Shown: piece by piece, positions 1 through 9,586 of the stretch | How positions within the stretch are numbered: position 1 is the first letter of the stretch | Layout: every line of letters begins with the position of its first letter | Source of the DNA: JAVBTR01 sp031556065 | GTDB taxonomy: Bacteria > Bacillota > Clostridia > Christensenellales > Aristaeellaceae | DNA: 64,000 bases | Assembly (NCBI GenBank): GCA_031556065.1 | Contig: JAVBTR010000066.1 | Location: 28,777 to 92,776, forward strand | Direction: 5' to 3' | Notes under the pieces: model-generated | Seen by the model: the letters and a program-made list of their open reading frames with translations, nothing else | What the model was told of the DNA's origin: nothing | Database searches by the model: none | Translations under genes and position numbers: made by a program

Positions 1-1167
1 GTTCGCCCCTTCCTCCCATTGGATATGCCACATGCCCTGAGCCCCATAGGTATAGCCGCAAGCCCCGTTTTGCATGGCCAAATAAGCCACCCGCCGCAGC
101 ATGGCCGGTGTGGCCCGCCGCCTGCCGTTAGGTTCTAGAGTCAAAACGTTTTCATACAAGGATTCCCCTTCAATAAAGGGCGTGGTGGGGTATTGCTTGA
201 TGTGCTTTCTAAAAGGCCTGCAATCGATAGGGTAATCCCCATGACCCGCTTGGCCCAATGTGAAATCGAACCATTCTTCCCCTTGGTAATAGGTGGGAAA
301 GGGCCGCTCGTTGGTGTAATGGGCGGTGCGCAGGTGGTGGTAATCATCCTTACGCTGAATTTCCAAAGCGATCTTCCGCCAGCCATCTAAAAGGGCGGGC
401 CGCATAGTTTCCCCATAGCCGCCCACTTCCCCGGCCAAGGTCCAAAGAATGGGGTATGCGCCGTAGCGGGCGATCAAGTAACGGGCCGCCATTTTGTAAA
501 ATTCATCCGCACCAGGCATAAGGATAGAGAAAAACCATGTAAAGCCAACGGCAATACTCATGCCGCTGTCGGCTAAATAGGCCATTTTCCGATCCAGATC
601 GTTTTGCAAAAATTCCACGTTAGGCTGCCACTGATTCCCATTCTTGGTGAAATAAGCGGGGGTATCTCCTTGGGGCTGGTATTCGCAGTGAAAGTTGCAT
701 TGATACACATTGAACCGTTGCTTCGCCCGACGATCCACTATGGCCCTGAACTGACTATCGAAGCGTGGATCGTTGGATTCATCCCACTTTTCACGGATGG
801 CAAAATGCCAGTGGGTATCCCCCAACCAGAAAAACGGGGTGTTGTCGTCGTGGCAAAGATACTTTCCTTGTGGGCCTACCTTTAAAAAGCCATGCTTGAA
901 AATGTCTTTATCGCCGGAATAGGGCACGCATTGAATGTCACCCTTTGCATCCCCTGCCGAAAGGCCGGTAACAATGTAATCCCATTTACCTAGCTTCGTA
1001 GGCGCAAAACGCACACGGAAGGTATCGCCCCCGTCGTAGAAGGCATCCCTTGTCATAACAGTGCCATCGGGCCCGGTAAAGGTGGCCGTAATGCCGCAAT
1101 CTGCCGCCTTGGGGGCGTTGGTATCCGTAAAGGTCCATTCCCCCACACGCCATAATTCATAATTCAT
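1..1167 (-). CDS. DUF5060/DUF4038 glycoside hydrolase, 3' end beyond window
   Basis: Open from its ATG at 1167 through base 1 with no stop, so the C-terminus lies outside the window (389 codons visible). The start overlaps the stop of the upstream hydrolase as TAATG, which implies translational coupling. The first ~85 residues resemble a DUF5060 Ig-like domain (MNYELWRVGEWTFTD onward). From about residue 90 the protein resembles a DUF4038 TIM-barrel hydrolase: PFFWLGDTHWHFA, then RFNVYQCNFH, then a WTLAGEVGGYG segment carrying a candidate catalytic Glu. DUF4038 proteins include the GH140 apiosidases and other exo-acting plant-glycan hydrolases. No signal peptide is visible, so it probably acts in the cytoplasm on sugars brought in by the ABC system upstream. 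The exact substrate cannot be told from sequence. Confidence 0.85.
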   Translation of the reverse strand, partial: MNYELWRVGEWTFTDTNAPKAADCGITATFTGPDGTVMTRDAFYDGGDTFRVRFAPTKLGKWDYIVTGLSAGDAKGDIQCVPYSGDKDIFKHGFLKVGPQGKYLCHDDNTPFFWLGDTHWHFAIREKWDESNDPRFDSQFRAIVDRRAKQRFNVYQCNFHCEYQPQGDTPAYFTKNGNQWQPNVEFLQNDLDRKMAYLADSGMSIAVGFTWFFSILMPGADEFYKMAARYLIARYGAYPILWTLAGEVGGYGETMRPALLDGWRKIALEIQRKDDYHHLRTAHYTNERPFPTYYQGEEWFDFTLGQAGHGDYPIDCRPFRKHIKQYPTTPFIEGESLYENVLTLEPNGRRRATPAMLRRVAYLAMQNGACGYTYGAQGMWHIQWEEGAN

Positions 1168-2591
1168 TAGTATTCCTCCAATCCCCGTTCACGGGCTGTT
1201 TCCAATGCCTTTGCGATAATCGATTCCCTGTCCATAGCTATTAAATAGCCTTGGGCGATCAGTTCATCGGTACGCTGAGCGACCTTGTCCTCATAAGCCT
1301 TTAAGTTACCGTAAAGCTGTTTAAGCAGCTCCTTAGAGAAGGGCTCCACATGGCCCCAGAAATCCCGCTTCATGGTCGGATCGGCCTTTAAGGTGCAGTA
1401 TTTTGAATACACGCAGGTAGGCAGATCGATAAAGGGGCTGCGAAGGCCTCCCCTGGCATTGCCAAGGGCATCGGTTTTACTTTCCCCGTCTGGGTGCTTA
1501 TCCAGCTTTCGGGATGCAGGCGCAGGCACGCCCTCCCGCACCCAAACGAATAAATTTCTAAGCGCTGCCGCGAACAAATATTCATAAGGATAATCCTGTG
1601 GGTAGGGCTCCAAACCGTAGAAGGGTTGATCCCGGCCCAGCTTGGCAGGATCGTCATCCTCTGAATAATAGTCAAGCAAATTATACTTGCTGTCGTGGCT
1701 GGAACCTGCGATCTCGTACACCCGGAACTTAGCCTGGGGCAAATCGCTGTCCCCCTGCCACCTTGTGTGGGGCGTTTCCGTTTCGGTGTTGATCACCATA
1801 TAGGGTTCCGTAGAGGCGATATAGCCTTTGAAATCCACCCGATTTTCCCAGAACCATTCGCTTTTTTGGAAGCTGTTAATAGGGGCCCTGGCGCTGCCTG
1901 CTCCGGCGTGATAATAGCCATCGAAAATAGGGCTGCCCAGCTTTTTAGAAGCTGCATCAGCAAAGAATTCCCGATAGCGCACCATAAACCCGCCGCACTG
2001 GCTCCAGCCGGAAAGGTACACAAAGGGCTTTGCGTAACCCTTGATGGGGTTGATGTCGCTATCCTCACGAAGGGCCATAGCCAAATCGGTAAGCATATCC
2101 CAGAAAAGTCCGTTTTCGTATTCCGGCAAAACAGGGAACAGAGTGGTTTCCGGCACAGGCCTTCCCGGCATGGGGTTACGCCAGTTGATCCGCTCATACC
2201 GCTTTGGGTCGATGCGGTACAAGGTATCCAGCACGTCCGCCTTGGCGGTGATACCGATGTAAATATCCCCATGGCGCACCATGTACTGCCAGGTTTCCAC
2301 CCAGATGCGGTCGATATCATACATGGCAGAAGGGTTCAAAATTTCCACCACCACGTTGCCGCTGAACTTGGATACATCGTTAGGCCTGCGCACCAGCATG
2401 CGGTTTACATAGGGCGCATCCGCAAAAAGGATAAAAGCTGCCCCCTCTTTTTCTTCATACACATTGGCCGTGCCGTGAAGAAAAAACTCATCCTCCTCGT
2501 AGCCGATCTCGCTAAACCGGCACCGGGGCGCGGCATGGGCAAAGGGGTGGGAATCTTGTGTTACGGGAATCTTCTCTATGCTTTTTATCAT
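1167..2591 (-). CDS. Alpha/beta hydrolase of the Abhydrolase_10 family
   Basis: A 474-residue protein of the alpha/beta-hydrolase-domain family (PF20091 type). The nucleophile elbow is GWSQCGG with Ser197, and an HD/SSHDS segment near residue 295 could hold later catalytic residues. There is no signal peptide. The ATG at 2591 follows AAGGATAAAGCGAT, only six bases after the permease stop, and the stop overlaps the next gene as TAATG, so it is a mid-operon gene. Members are usually annotated as esterases or lactonases of unknown substrate. Its place between a sugar importer and a glycoside hydrolase suggests removal of an ester, or opening of a lactone, on an imported oligosaccharide; that role is inferred. 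A fragment of a second copy lies at 9587-9736. Confidence 0.85.
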   Translation of the reverse strand: MIKSIEKIPVTQDSHPFAHAAPRCRFSEIGYEEDEFFLHGTANVYEEKEGAAFILFADAPYVNRMLVRRPNDVSKFSGNVVVEILNPSAMYDIDRIWVETWQYMVRHGDIYIGITAKADVLDTLYRIDPKRYERINWRNPMPGRPVPETTLFPVLPEYENGLFWDMLTDLAMALREDSDINPIKGYAKPFVYLSGWSQCGGFMVRYREFFADAASKKLGSPIFDGYYHAGAGSARAPINSFQKSEWFWENRVDFKGYIASTEPYMVINTETETPHTRWQGDSDLPQAKFRVYEIAGSSHDSKYNLLDYYSEDDDPAKLGRDQPFYGLEPYPQDYPYEYLFAAALRNLFVWVREGVPAPASRKLDKHPDGESKTDALGNARGGLRSPFIDLPTCVYSKYCTLKADPTMKRDFWGHVEPFSKELLKQLYGNLKAYEDKVAQRTDELIAQGYLIAMDRESIIAKALETARERGLEEY

Positions 2592-2597
2592 ATCGCT

Positions 2598-3497
2598 TTA
2601 TCCTTTCACGCCGCCCAGGGTAATGCCCTTGACGAAATTCTTCTGAATAAACGGGTAGACGATCACAATAGGCAAAATACCCAGGGTGGCCATGGCCATG
2701 CGAACGGTAGCCTGGGGAATTTGCGCCAAGCCTTCCCCTGTGTTGGAAAGCTGTTGGGCGTTGGTGGAAAGCATCTGGATGTTCTGCATCAGGCGGTTTA
2801 GCAGGTTTTGAATGCTGAACAAATCCGTTCTTTTAACCAGGTATATAAAGCCGTTGTTCCAGTCGTTCCAGTAAGCGATGCCCACAAACATGCCAATGGT
2901 GGCGATCATAGGCTTTGCCATGGGAATGGCCACGGAAACCATGGTCCGCATTTCCGATGCCCCGTCGATATAGGCCGCCTCCAGAATTTCGTTAGGCACA
3001 CCGGTGGTAAAGTAGCTTTTCATCAGCAGCACATTAAAGGCGTTCATCAAAAGCCCCGGCACCAGTAAGCCATAGAAGGTATCCTTCACGTGGAAAACAG
3101 TGGTGTAATTAATGTAAGTAGGCACCAAGCCGCCGTTAAACAGCATAGTAAAGAACACATAAAAGGTGATCAGCCCGCGCAGGGGCAGCTTGGGCCTGGC
3201 AAGGCCATAGGCCAGGGGCAGGGTGATCAGCAGGCTTGCCGTAACGCCAATAGCCGTCAGTAAAAAGGACATACCGTAAGCCCGCATTACCACGCTGGAG
3301 TTGGTTAAAAACACCCATTCATAGGCGTAGAGGCTCCACTTTTCAGGGAAGAAGGAATAACCGTTTCGAAGCAGGGCCGCGTTATCCGTTAAGGAGGAGA
3401 TGACCATCAGCAAAATGGGAATGATGGCAATCAAGGATAGCAGCGTCATCAGCAAATGGCCGAAAAATTGGTAAATCTTATCTTCACGGGTTTTCAT
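2598..3497 (-). CDS. Carbohydrate ABC transporter permease (YtcP/LplC type)
   Basis: A 299-residue inner-membrane permease of the CUT1 sugar family, MalG-like half. It has about six hydrophobic segments, beginning with GHLLMTLLSLIAIIPILLMV near residues 13-32. The cytoplasmic EAA loop is visible as EAAYIDGASEMRTMVSVAIP near residue 190, the site that docks the ATPase. The C-terminus ends FVKGITLGGVKG, typical of YtcP/LplC proteins. The ATG at 3497 has a strong AGGAGG eight bases upstream. It follows the partner permease by 15 bases. No ATPase gene is nearby, so a shared MsmX-type ATPase encoded elsewhere is likely, as known for this family in Bacillus subtilis. Confidence 0.95.
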   Translation of the reverse strand: MKTREDKIYQFFGHLLMTLLSLIAIIPILLMVISSLTDNAALLRNGYSFFPEKWSLYAYEWVFLTNSSVVMRAYGMSFLLTAIGVTASLLITLPLAYGLARPKLPLRGLITFYVFFTMLFNGGLVPTYINYTTVFHVKDTFYGLLVPGLLMNAFNVLLMKSYFTTGVPNEILEAAYIDGASEMRTMVSVAIPMAKPMIATIGMFVGIAYWNDWNNGFIYLVKRTDLFSIQNLLNRLMQNIQMLSTNAQQLSNTGEGLAQIPQATVRMAMATLGILPIVIVYPFIQKNFVKGITLGGVKG

Positions 3498-3512
3498 GCT
3501 GCCGCCTCCTTT

Positions 3513-4454
3513 CTAAATTAAAGCGCTTTCACTGTCGATCTTGCGCACCAGCATATTAGCGCCCAGCACCAGAATAAACCCAACCACCGATTGGTAAACG
3601 CCTGCCGCCGCCGACATGGAGATATTCCCCAATTGTAAAAGCCCGCGGTACACATAGGTATCGATGGTATTGGTGGTGGAATAGAGCACCCCCTGATTCA
3701 TGGGCACCTGGTAGAACAGGCCGAAATCGGAATAGAAGATGCGGCCTACTGCCATCAGAGTAAGCATCACGATGGTAGGCTTTAAAAGCGGCAACGTAAT
3801 ATATAGGAACTGCTTAAGCCGGCCCGCGCCGTCGATCAGGGCAGATTCATAATAAGCCCGGTCGAAGCTCATCAGCGTTGCCAGATAGATAATGCAGTTG
3901 TAGCCAACGCTTTTCCAAGCGCTGACGAACACCAGAATAAAGGGCCAATGCTGGGCCTCGCTGTACCAGGAGATGGGGCCCATTCCAAACAGCGGCAAAA
4001 TGCTATTGTTGACAAAGCCGTTTGCGACGCTGAAAAACGCAAACACAAGATAGCTGATAATGACAGAAGAAATCAGGTTCGGAAGCAGAATCACGCTTTG
4101 GTAGATTTTTTTCCGCTTCCCGTTTAATTCACTTAACACCACCGCCACCAAAATGGCCAGCACGGTGTTCACCACAATGAAGGTGATGTTATATAAAATG
4201 GTGTTCCTTGTAATAACCCAAGCATCGCTTGTCTTAAAAAGGTATTCGAAGTTTTTAAAGCCGATCCATTTACTGCCGTAAATGCCCAGCTTAGCGTTAT
4301 ACTGTTTAAACGCCAGCACGATCCCCGGCAAAGGCATATAGTTATTAATGAACAAATACGCCAGCCCCGGCAGCATCATTAAATAAATGGGCCAGAAGCG
4401 TTTTACTTCCCGCCACCGGTTTTTTTCTTGCAGCGGTTTATGATTGATCGTCAA
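3513..4454 (-). CDS. Carbohydrate ABC transporter permease (YteP/LplB type)
   Basis: A 313-residue CUT1 permease, MalF-like half, paired with the downstream permease. The N-terminus is charged (REVKRFWPIYLMMLPGLAYLF), followed by five further membrane segments and an EAA-loop equivalent ESALIDGAGRLKQFLYITLP near residue 205. Translation appears to begin at TTG (4454): the frame reads TTG ACG ATC AAT CAT, preceded by GGGGGA. I see no in-frame ATG with a better ribosome site. The gene lies 88 bases after the binding protein, behind a GC-rich stem-loop, the usual arrangement in which the binding protein is made in excess over the permeases. Confidence 0.93.
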   Translation of the reverse strand: MTINHKPLQEKNRWREVKRFWPIYLMMLPGLAYLFINNYMPLPGIVLAFKQYNAKLGIYGSKWIGFKNFEYLFKTSDAWVITRNTILYNITFIVVNTVLAILVAVVLSELNGKRKKIYQSVILLPNLISSVIISYLVFAFFSVANGFVNNSILPLFGMGPISWYSEAQHWPFILVFVSAWKSVGYNCIIYLATLMSFDRAYYESALIDGAGRLKQFLYITLPLLKPTIVMLTLMAVGRIFYSDFGLFYQVPMNQGVLYSTTNTIDTYVYRGLLQLGNISMSAAAGVYQSVVGFILVLGANMLVRKIDSESALI

Positions 4455-4477
4455 TCCAATCCCCCACTTTCTAAAAA

Positions 4478-4526
4478 GGGGGCCGGAGGCTTCGCCTCGT
4501 TTTATGAAGTGAAGCCCCCGCCCCTA
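4478..4526 (-). promoter_or_regulatory. Intercistronic stem-loop between binding protein and permease
   Basis: An imperfect GC-rich inverted repeat: GGGGGCCGGAGGCTTC (4479-4494) against GAAGCCCCCGCCCC (4511-4524). It sits between the binding-protein stop and the first permease. There is no clear T-run on the minus strand, so partial attenuation or 3' mRNA protection is more likely than full termination. Confidence 0.5.
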
Positions 4527-4542
4527 AGGTTGTATCTCGTTC

Positions 4543-6039
4543 TTACTTAGCCGTCTTGGCCCATGCATCCAACTGAGCCTGTTTTTCATCGATAATCACC
4601 TGCAAGCCGGCAGACATGAGCTTGTTGTTCATTTCCGCAATGCCGGTGGCAGGATCTACGTAGCCGTATTCAAGGGCCTTTTGGTATTCCTCGTAGGCAT
4701 TTTGTACAGCAGTCAGTTCCGTAGCGCAGGCGGTAGAATCGAAGGCGAAGCCGCAGGCAGCGGATTTTTTCGCTTCGTTGTTAAAGGTGCGGATGTTGTC
4801 CCACAGCTTAGGATCGTTGCCGTTCCAAACATGGGTTAGGAACTGGTTAGGCAGCAGCCAACCCATGGAATGGTTCCAACCGGAGCTGGAAGCGTTCACG
4901 CCTTCGGGGAAATCTGCCAGGCCATTTTCCAGAATCTGGTAATGCTTGCCTTCAATGCCCCAGGCCAGGATATTGGCCAGATCAGCGTTGGTGAAGAAAG
5001 CATTCATCAGGGTCATGGTCTTTTCGGCATCGATGGTGTTCAAGGAGATGGCCCAGGGGAAAGACGCAATAGCGCTGGAAGCAATGTAGTCGTCCATGGT
5101 TTGGAAAATGGTCATGGGACGGCCGCAAAGGCTGGTTTCCTGCATTTTAATGCCGGGTTTGCCGCCGGTGGTGTAGGACATCAAGGTGCCGGCTTTCACC
5201 AATTCGGTTACAGCGGTGGTATCGGTGGCGGCATCGGGGCTGATGTAGCCCTTTTGGTTGTAATCGTACATTCTTTCGCAATAAGTGCGATAGTAATCGG
5301 ATTCAAAAAGGTTTTCAACGGTGAGGCCCGCACCGTAGTTGGTCAGCACGCCAAACACGGAACCGCCAAGGGAATCCACGTTGGAGAACTGGCTCATGGA
5401 AAGGGCCACAGGACGGTATACTTCCAATTCGGGGTATTGTTCGTGCAATTTACCATATATCTCGTTCAGTTCATCCAGGGTAATCTTCACGATTTCGTTA
5501 TTGGCCTGATCGGCAGGAATTTCATAGCCGATGCCTTCCAGGTATTCGGTGCCGATGGCTGCACAGCCGCGGCCCTGAGCCATGTCACGGTTGTTAGGCA
5601 GGCCGTAAAGCACGCCGCCCACACGGCAGGCATCGATAAATTCCATACCAACGGCCTCAATGATGCCCGCGCCGAAGTTTTGAAGCAGATCATTTTCTTC
5701 CAAGTCGATCAAGTAGCCCTGGGCCGACAAGGTGGGATAGCCCGCCATAATGGTGGTGAAAATGTCGATCTGTTCGCCGCCGGAAAGGGCCAGACGGATG
5801 TTCTGGCTATAGGTGGCCGCGTCGGAAATTTGCAGCTCCACTTCGATGCCTAATTCCGGCACCGTAATGGCGTTAATGGCATCCTGGATGGCCTGGGTAT
5901 CAGCAGGAGCGCCGGTCCATGTCATCATGGATACCACCAGCTTGGTTACGCCGTCGGCCGCCAGGGCCGAGGTCATTCCCACAAGGGAGGTCAGCAGCAT
6001 CGCGATGGTCAGTAAGAGCGCCAAACCTTTTTTAGTCAT
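4543..6039 (-). CDS. Extracellular sugar-binding protein of an ABC importer
   Basis: A 498-residue extracytoplasmic solute-binding protein of the large LipO/YtcQ-like type. The start is placed at ATG 6039 (MTKKGLALLLTIAMLL), because GGAGGG lies just upstream and the 27 residues before it in the same frame are not signal-like. The signal peptide is hydrophobic to about residue 27 and ends SALAAD, a signal-peptidase-I pattern. There is no lipobox cysteine, which is unusual for a Gram-positive binding protein. The mature part has typical TAIQDAINAITVPELGIEVE and QIDIFTTIMAGY segments. It is the first gene of the minus-strand operon and is divergent from the two-component system that probably senses the same sugar. 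The ligand is unknown, probably an oligosaccharide. Confidence 0.93.
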   Translation of the reverse strand: MTKKGLALLLTIAMLLTSLVGMTSALAADGVTKLVVSMMTWTGAPADTQAIQDAINAITVPELGIEVELQISDAATYSQNIRLALSGGEQIDIFTTIMAGYPTLSAQGYLIDLEENDLLQNFGAGIIEAVGMEFIDACRVGGVLYGLPNNRDMAQGRGCAAIGTEYLEGIGYEIPADQANNEIVKITLDELNEIYGKLHEQYPELEVYRPVALSMSQFSNVDSLGGSVFGVLTNYGAGLTVENLFESDYYRTYCERMYDYNQKGYISPDAATDTTAVTELVKAGTLMSYTTGGKPGIKMQETSLCGRPMTIFQTMDDYIASSAIASFPWAISLNTIDAEKTMTLMNAFFTNADLANILAWGIEGKHYQILENGLADFPEGVNASSSGWNHSMGWLLPNQFLTHVWNGNDPKLWDNIRTFNNEAKKSAACGFAFDSTACATELTAVQNAYEEYQKALEYGYVDPATGIAEMNNKLMSAGLQVIIDEKQAQLDAWAKTAK

Positions 6040-6229
6040 TATGGTTCCCTCCATATCCTTTTTTCGCCTTTCACAAAGGCGTTTGATGGTTCTATTATAC
6101 AAGGCCGTTGCAAAAGACAAAATAACAATTCCGCTCTAAATTATCACAATTCGGTTTTTGCACACCAAAGCTGTTTACTTCAAAACCGATTCGTGCTAAA
6201 TTAAGCTTAACTAAAAGGGAGGTGTGCTT
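6040..6229. promoter_or_regulatory. Divergent regulatory region between binding protein and two-component system
   Basis: 190 bases separating the ATG of the transporter operon (minus) from that of the kinase (plus). It is AT-rich and contains an inverted repeat, TCGGTTTT at 6151-6158 and AAAACCGA at 6182-6189, a possible response-regulator site. The ribosome site AAGGGAGG (6215-6222) serves the kinase. Its placement suggests the regulator at 7930 activates the transporter operon. No confident -35/-10 pair was found. Confidence 0.45.
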
Positions 6230-7933
6230 ATGCGCAAAAGAAAGCCCTTCCATTCTTTGCGTTTTCGCATGTATATGATCGTAGCCATCTTGTTTATCTG
6301 CGTGGCTGTTTTGCTGATCTTAAATAGTCTCTTTGCGGTGAACACCCTTCGGGAACAAATCTGCTCCGCTTCCGAAGATACCCTTGCCATATCCCAAAAA
6401 AGGCTTGACGATACCTTTCAAAGAGCCTTCACCTATCTGCTCACCTTCACCACCCAGCCAACCGATGTGCAGCAATTAGAACAGGCTTCACAAGCCACCA
6501 CCGATTACTATACCGCCATCGCAAGGCTTATTCGCCAGTACAATAATTCCGCTGCCACCTATGGTGTGGAAAGCTTCTTCTACTGCGACGCAGACCGCAA
6601 TTTGTATTTCGCCAATTTAAACGATATCTTTATCCCCATTCGTCCCAAGGTGATTGAGCTGGCCAAATCCCCAACCACCGCTAAATGGGTTTCTTTTGAA
6701 GTGGAAAATGTATATTACCTTTTGCGCATGGTAAAGATTGGCAGCGGCTTTGTAGGTGCCTGGAGCCGGGTAGATTACGCCTTGAACCAGATTCACGACG
6801 ACCACTACCAGGGCAACGAAGTCTATTTATTGGATCAATCAGGTCAAGTCATGGCACCCAATGCCCCCATTGATACCCTGCCCATTACGAAAGGTGAGGC
6901 ACCCTACACCTTTGTGACCATAGGCCACCAGCAATTTCTGGTAGTGACCCAAAAGGCCGCCTTTGGGGATTTTTACCTGGCCATGCTCCTGCCGGATACG
7001 GCCATTTTTTCAAACTTGAACCGTTACATGGTTACCGCCTTTACCCTGGCGGCCATTTTATTCATTATCTTCGTCTTTGGCATTACGCTGGTTCATAGGC
7101 TGATCATGAAACCCATCTCCAACCTGACAAACGCCATCCGTGCCCTGCAGGAGGGGGATTTTCAAGCCACCTTGCCCCAAAGCACTTACGAAGAATTTAT
7201 TGAGGTGAACAGCGCCTTTAACACTGCCACCCAAAAGATCAAGACCCTTAAAATCGATATGTACGAAGAGCAGCTTAAAAAGCAGGAAATACAAATGCAA
7301 TACCTGCAATTGCAGATCGCACCCCATTTTTTAATCAATTGTCTGAACACCGTTTACCAATTGGCCGATACCGATCAGCACGAATTAACCCGCTCCATGC
7401 TGTTAACCTTAAGCCGTCATCTGCGCTATACCCTCAGCGCCGATAAAATTGTCTCCCTGGGCGAAGAATTACAGCATGTGGAAAACTACATCGCCCTTTC
7501 CGCTATCCGTTACCCTAACAGCGTTTTTCTGATTACCGATTACGACAGCGCCGTTTTAAACGCCAACGCCATTCCCCTGTTGGTTCTAAACTTTGTTGAA
7601 AACACCATTAAGTATGAAGCAATCCTGGGCAAGCGCCTTGAAATCCACATCAGCGCCCAGCTTTATTCCATCGGCACAAAGCCCTATGTGCACCTTTGCA
7701 TTTGGGATACAGGCGGCGGCTTCAGTCCGGATATTTTGGCAGATCTTCAGGATATCCCTTCCTTCATTCAAAAGTACAAAGGCACCCACATCGGCATCAG
7801 CAATGTATTCCAGCGAGCCATGATTCTCTTTGAGGATTGCGATTGCACCTTTTGCAACCGCCCAGATGCTGGCGCGCAAATCGATATTATCTTGCCTTAT
7901 ATTCCCTTCGGGCAAAAGGAGGCAGAAAAGTGA
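6230..7933 (+). CDS. Sensor histidine kinase, YesM family
   Basis: A 567-residue membrane sensor kinase. Start chosen at ATG 6230, seven bases after AAGGGAGG, rather than the in-frame GTG six bases earlier. Domains: first membrane helix ~10-33 (MYMIVAILFICVAVLLIL), an extracellular sensor to ~265, second membrane helix ~268-290, a HAMP-like linker (MKPISNLTNAIRALQEGDF), then a His_kinase (PF06580) domain with phospho-acceptor His in APHFLINCLN, and an HATPase domain with N-box NFVENTIKYE and glycine-rich WDTGGGF. This family pairs with AraC-type response regulators to sense extracellular sugars. The stop overlaps the regulator start by four bases (GTGA), so the two are co-translated. Confidence 0.95.
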   Translation: MRKRKPFHSLRFRMYMIVAILFICVAVLLILNSLFAVNTLREQICSASEDTLAISQKRLDDTFQRAFTYLLTFTTQPTDVQQLEQASQATTDYYTAIARLIRQYNNSAATYGVESFFYCDADRNLYFANLNDIFIPIRPKVIELAKSPTTAKWVSFEVENVYYLLRMVKIGSGFVGAWSRVDYALNQIHDDHYQGNEVYLLDQSGQVMAPNAPIDTLPITKGEAPYTFVTIGHQQFLVVTQKAAFGDFYLAMLLPDTAIFSNLNRYMVTAFTLAAILFIIFVFGITLVHRLIMKPISNLTNAIRALQEGDFQATLPQSTYEEFIEVNSAFNTATQKIKTLKIDMYEEQLKKQEIQMQYLQLQIAPHFLINCLNTVYQLADTDQHELTRSMLLTLSRHLRYTLSADKIVSLGEELQHVENYIALSAIRYPNSVFLITDYDSAVLNANAIPLLVLNFVENTIKYEAILGKRLEIHISAQLYSIGTKPYVHLCIWDTGGGFSPDILADLQDIPSFIQKYKGTHIGISNVFQRAMILFEDCDCTFCNRPDAGAQIDIILPYIPFGQKEAEK

Positions 7934-9498
7934 ACCTCTTAATTGTGGACGATGAATACTACTCCGCCGATGGCATACACCAAAAAATCAAAGCCGCCAT
8001 GCCGGATTTGACGGAAATCACCTGCTGTTATTCCATGGAGGAGGCCTGCGTGACTTTGAGCAAACGGCCCTACGATATCGTGATCACCGATATTGAAATG
8101 CCCAAGGGCTCGGGGCTTGATCTGGTGGCCTGGATTCGAGATCAGCAATTGCCCATTGTGTGCATTTTCCTGACTTCCTTTGCCACCTTCGATTACGCCT
8201 CCAAGGCAGTCAAGCTCCAGGGCTTCGATTACCTTTTAAAGCCCGTAGAAAGCACCCAGCTTATGGCCTGCCTCCAAAAAGCCATTGCCCGTTCAAGGGA
8301 AATTCAAATGGAGACCCAGCACCAGCTTCACGCCAACTATTGGCGCTCCGCTCGGGTTCAGATTGCCGAGCAATTTTGGAAGAACCTTTCAACAGGCGCC
8401 ATCGCGCCTCAGCAAAGCGTTATCAAGGAAGAAATGCGGCGGCTGGGGCTTGCGCCTACGCTTACAGATCAGTCCTATATTCCCATTTTGTTAAAATGCT
8501 CCCTTAAAGAAAGCGAAGTCCCCTGGGATCCGGGCCTATACGCCTTTGCGGTGAAGAACATTCTTTCCGAGGTGTTTTTCGGCGAGCATATCGCCCCAGC
8601 CATCATTGCGCAAGGCGAAACTGCCTGCGCCATTCTTCTTCCTGCCGCCGGTTCCAGGGAAGATTCCCTTTCCTTGTGCCGCCGGGCTTTGGATGCCTGT
8701 GAAAAAAGCATTCCCGGCTCTTTTGTCTTTTTCGTTGGCCCAATATGCGCTATTGCCGAAATCAGCCGGACCTTGGAAGAGGTTAAAGCCTTCTCAAGGG
8801 ATCACCTTCAATCCCAGAATGCTGTTTTAGATACGCTTTTACCCCGGAAAACCCGCCAGGAGGCCCCTCCTATCCCGGCAGATCAATGGTTGGAGTTGTT
8901 ATTGGCCCTGAAAACAGAAATAGTAGAAAAAGAAGCCAGGGATTATCTTTCATCCCTGGCCCTGTCCCCCCAAGCCGGCCGGGGCGACCTGATTCACTTT
9001 TACCACGATTTTCTTCAAATTCTGTATACTGCCATGGATAAAAACGGCGCTGCCGCCCACGAACTGCTTTTAGACAGCACCCTTTCCGAAGAAAGCGCCT
9101 GCGAAAGCCTGGATACCATCCTCCTTTGGCTTACAAAGCTTCTTAAAAGCTTCAACAGCGCCATTTCCGCCGCTAACCGCTCTTCGGATATCGTCAATGA
9201 AGTATGCCGCTACATTAAAGATCACCTGTCCGACGATCTGACAAGGGAAAAGCTGGCCTCCAACGTGTTCATCAGCCCCGATTATTTAACCCATATTTTC
9301 CGGGAAAAGAAGAGCACCTCCTTAACCAACTACATCACCGAAAAGCGCATACGCTACGCCAAAGAGCTTTTACTGACCAACAATCATTCCATTCGGGATA
9401 TCGCCTTAATGAGCGGTTTTCCTAACATTTCCTACTTTTCCAAGCTATTCAAGCGCGCTACAGGCAAAACCCCTCAGCAATACCGCAAATCACCCTAA
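7930..9498 (+). CDS. Response regulator with AraC-type DNA-binding domain, YesN family
   Basis: A 522-residue regulator starting at GTG 7930 (VNLLIVDDEYYSADG), inside the kinase stop. AAAGGAGGCAG lies just upstream. The receiver domain occupies ~1-120: acidic DDE near residue 8, phospho-acceptor Asp in IVITDIEMPKGSG, conserved Thr/Ser in FLTSF, and Lys in YLLKPVE. A ~280-residue linker follows. The last ~100 residues are an AraC double helix-turn-helix (KLASNVFISPDYLTHIFREK, then IALMSGFPNISYFSKLFKRA). It probably activates the divergent transporter operon. Nothing unusual was seen, and I saw no clear terminator immediately downstream. Confidence 0.95.
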   Translation: MNLLIVDDEYYSADGIHQKIKAAMPDLTEITCCYSMEEACVTLSKRPYDIVITDIEMPKGSGLDLVAWIRDQQLPIVCIFLTSFATFDYASKAVKLQGFDYLLKPVESTQLMACLQKAIARSREIQMETQHQLHANYWRSARVQIAEQFWKNLSTGAIAPQQSVIKEEMRRLGLAPTLTDQSYIPILLKCSLKESEVPWDPGLYAFAVKNILSEVFFGEHIAPAIIAQGETACAILLPAAGSREDSLSLCRRALDACEKSIPGSFVFFVGPICAIAEISRTLEEVKAFSRDHLQSQNAVLDTLLPRKTRQEAPPIPADQWLELLLALKTEIVEKEARDYLSSLALSPQAGRGDLIHFYHDFLQILYTAMDKNGAAAHELLLDSTLSEESACESLDTILLWLTKLLKSFNSAISAANRSSDIVNEVCRYIKDHLSDDLTREKLASNVFISPDYLTHIFREKKSTSLTNYITEKRIRYAKELLLTNNHSIRDIALMSGFPNISYFSKLFKRATGKTPQQYRKSP

Positions 9499-9586
9499 CA
9501 CCTTTTATCGATGGCAAGGCACTGTATTACTATAAGTCTTTCACATGTCGCAAACGCAAAAAAATCGCCCTTTGAAGAACGAGATG

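Noticed and set aside
604..885. 93-codon plus-strand frame near the window start
   Set aside because: Antisense to the DUF5060/DUF4038 hydrolase, which reads open through the whole of 1-1167.
1695..2801. Long plus-strand open frame (368 codons) opposite the alpha/beta hydrolase gene
   Set aside because: It is the antisense shadow of a well-supported gene, has no family motifs and no ribosome site.
4870..5853. Long plus-strand open frame (327 codons) opposite the binding-protein gene
   Set aside because: Antisense to a clear solute-binding protein; the glycine/histidine-rich composition is typical of a shadow frame.
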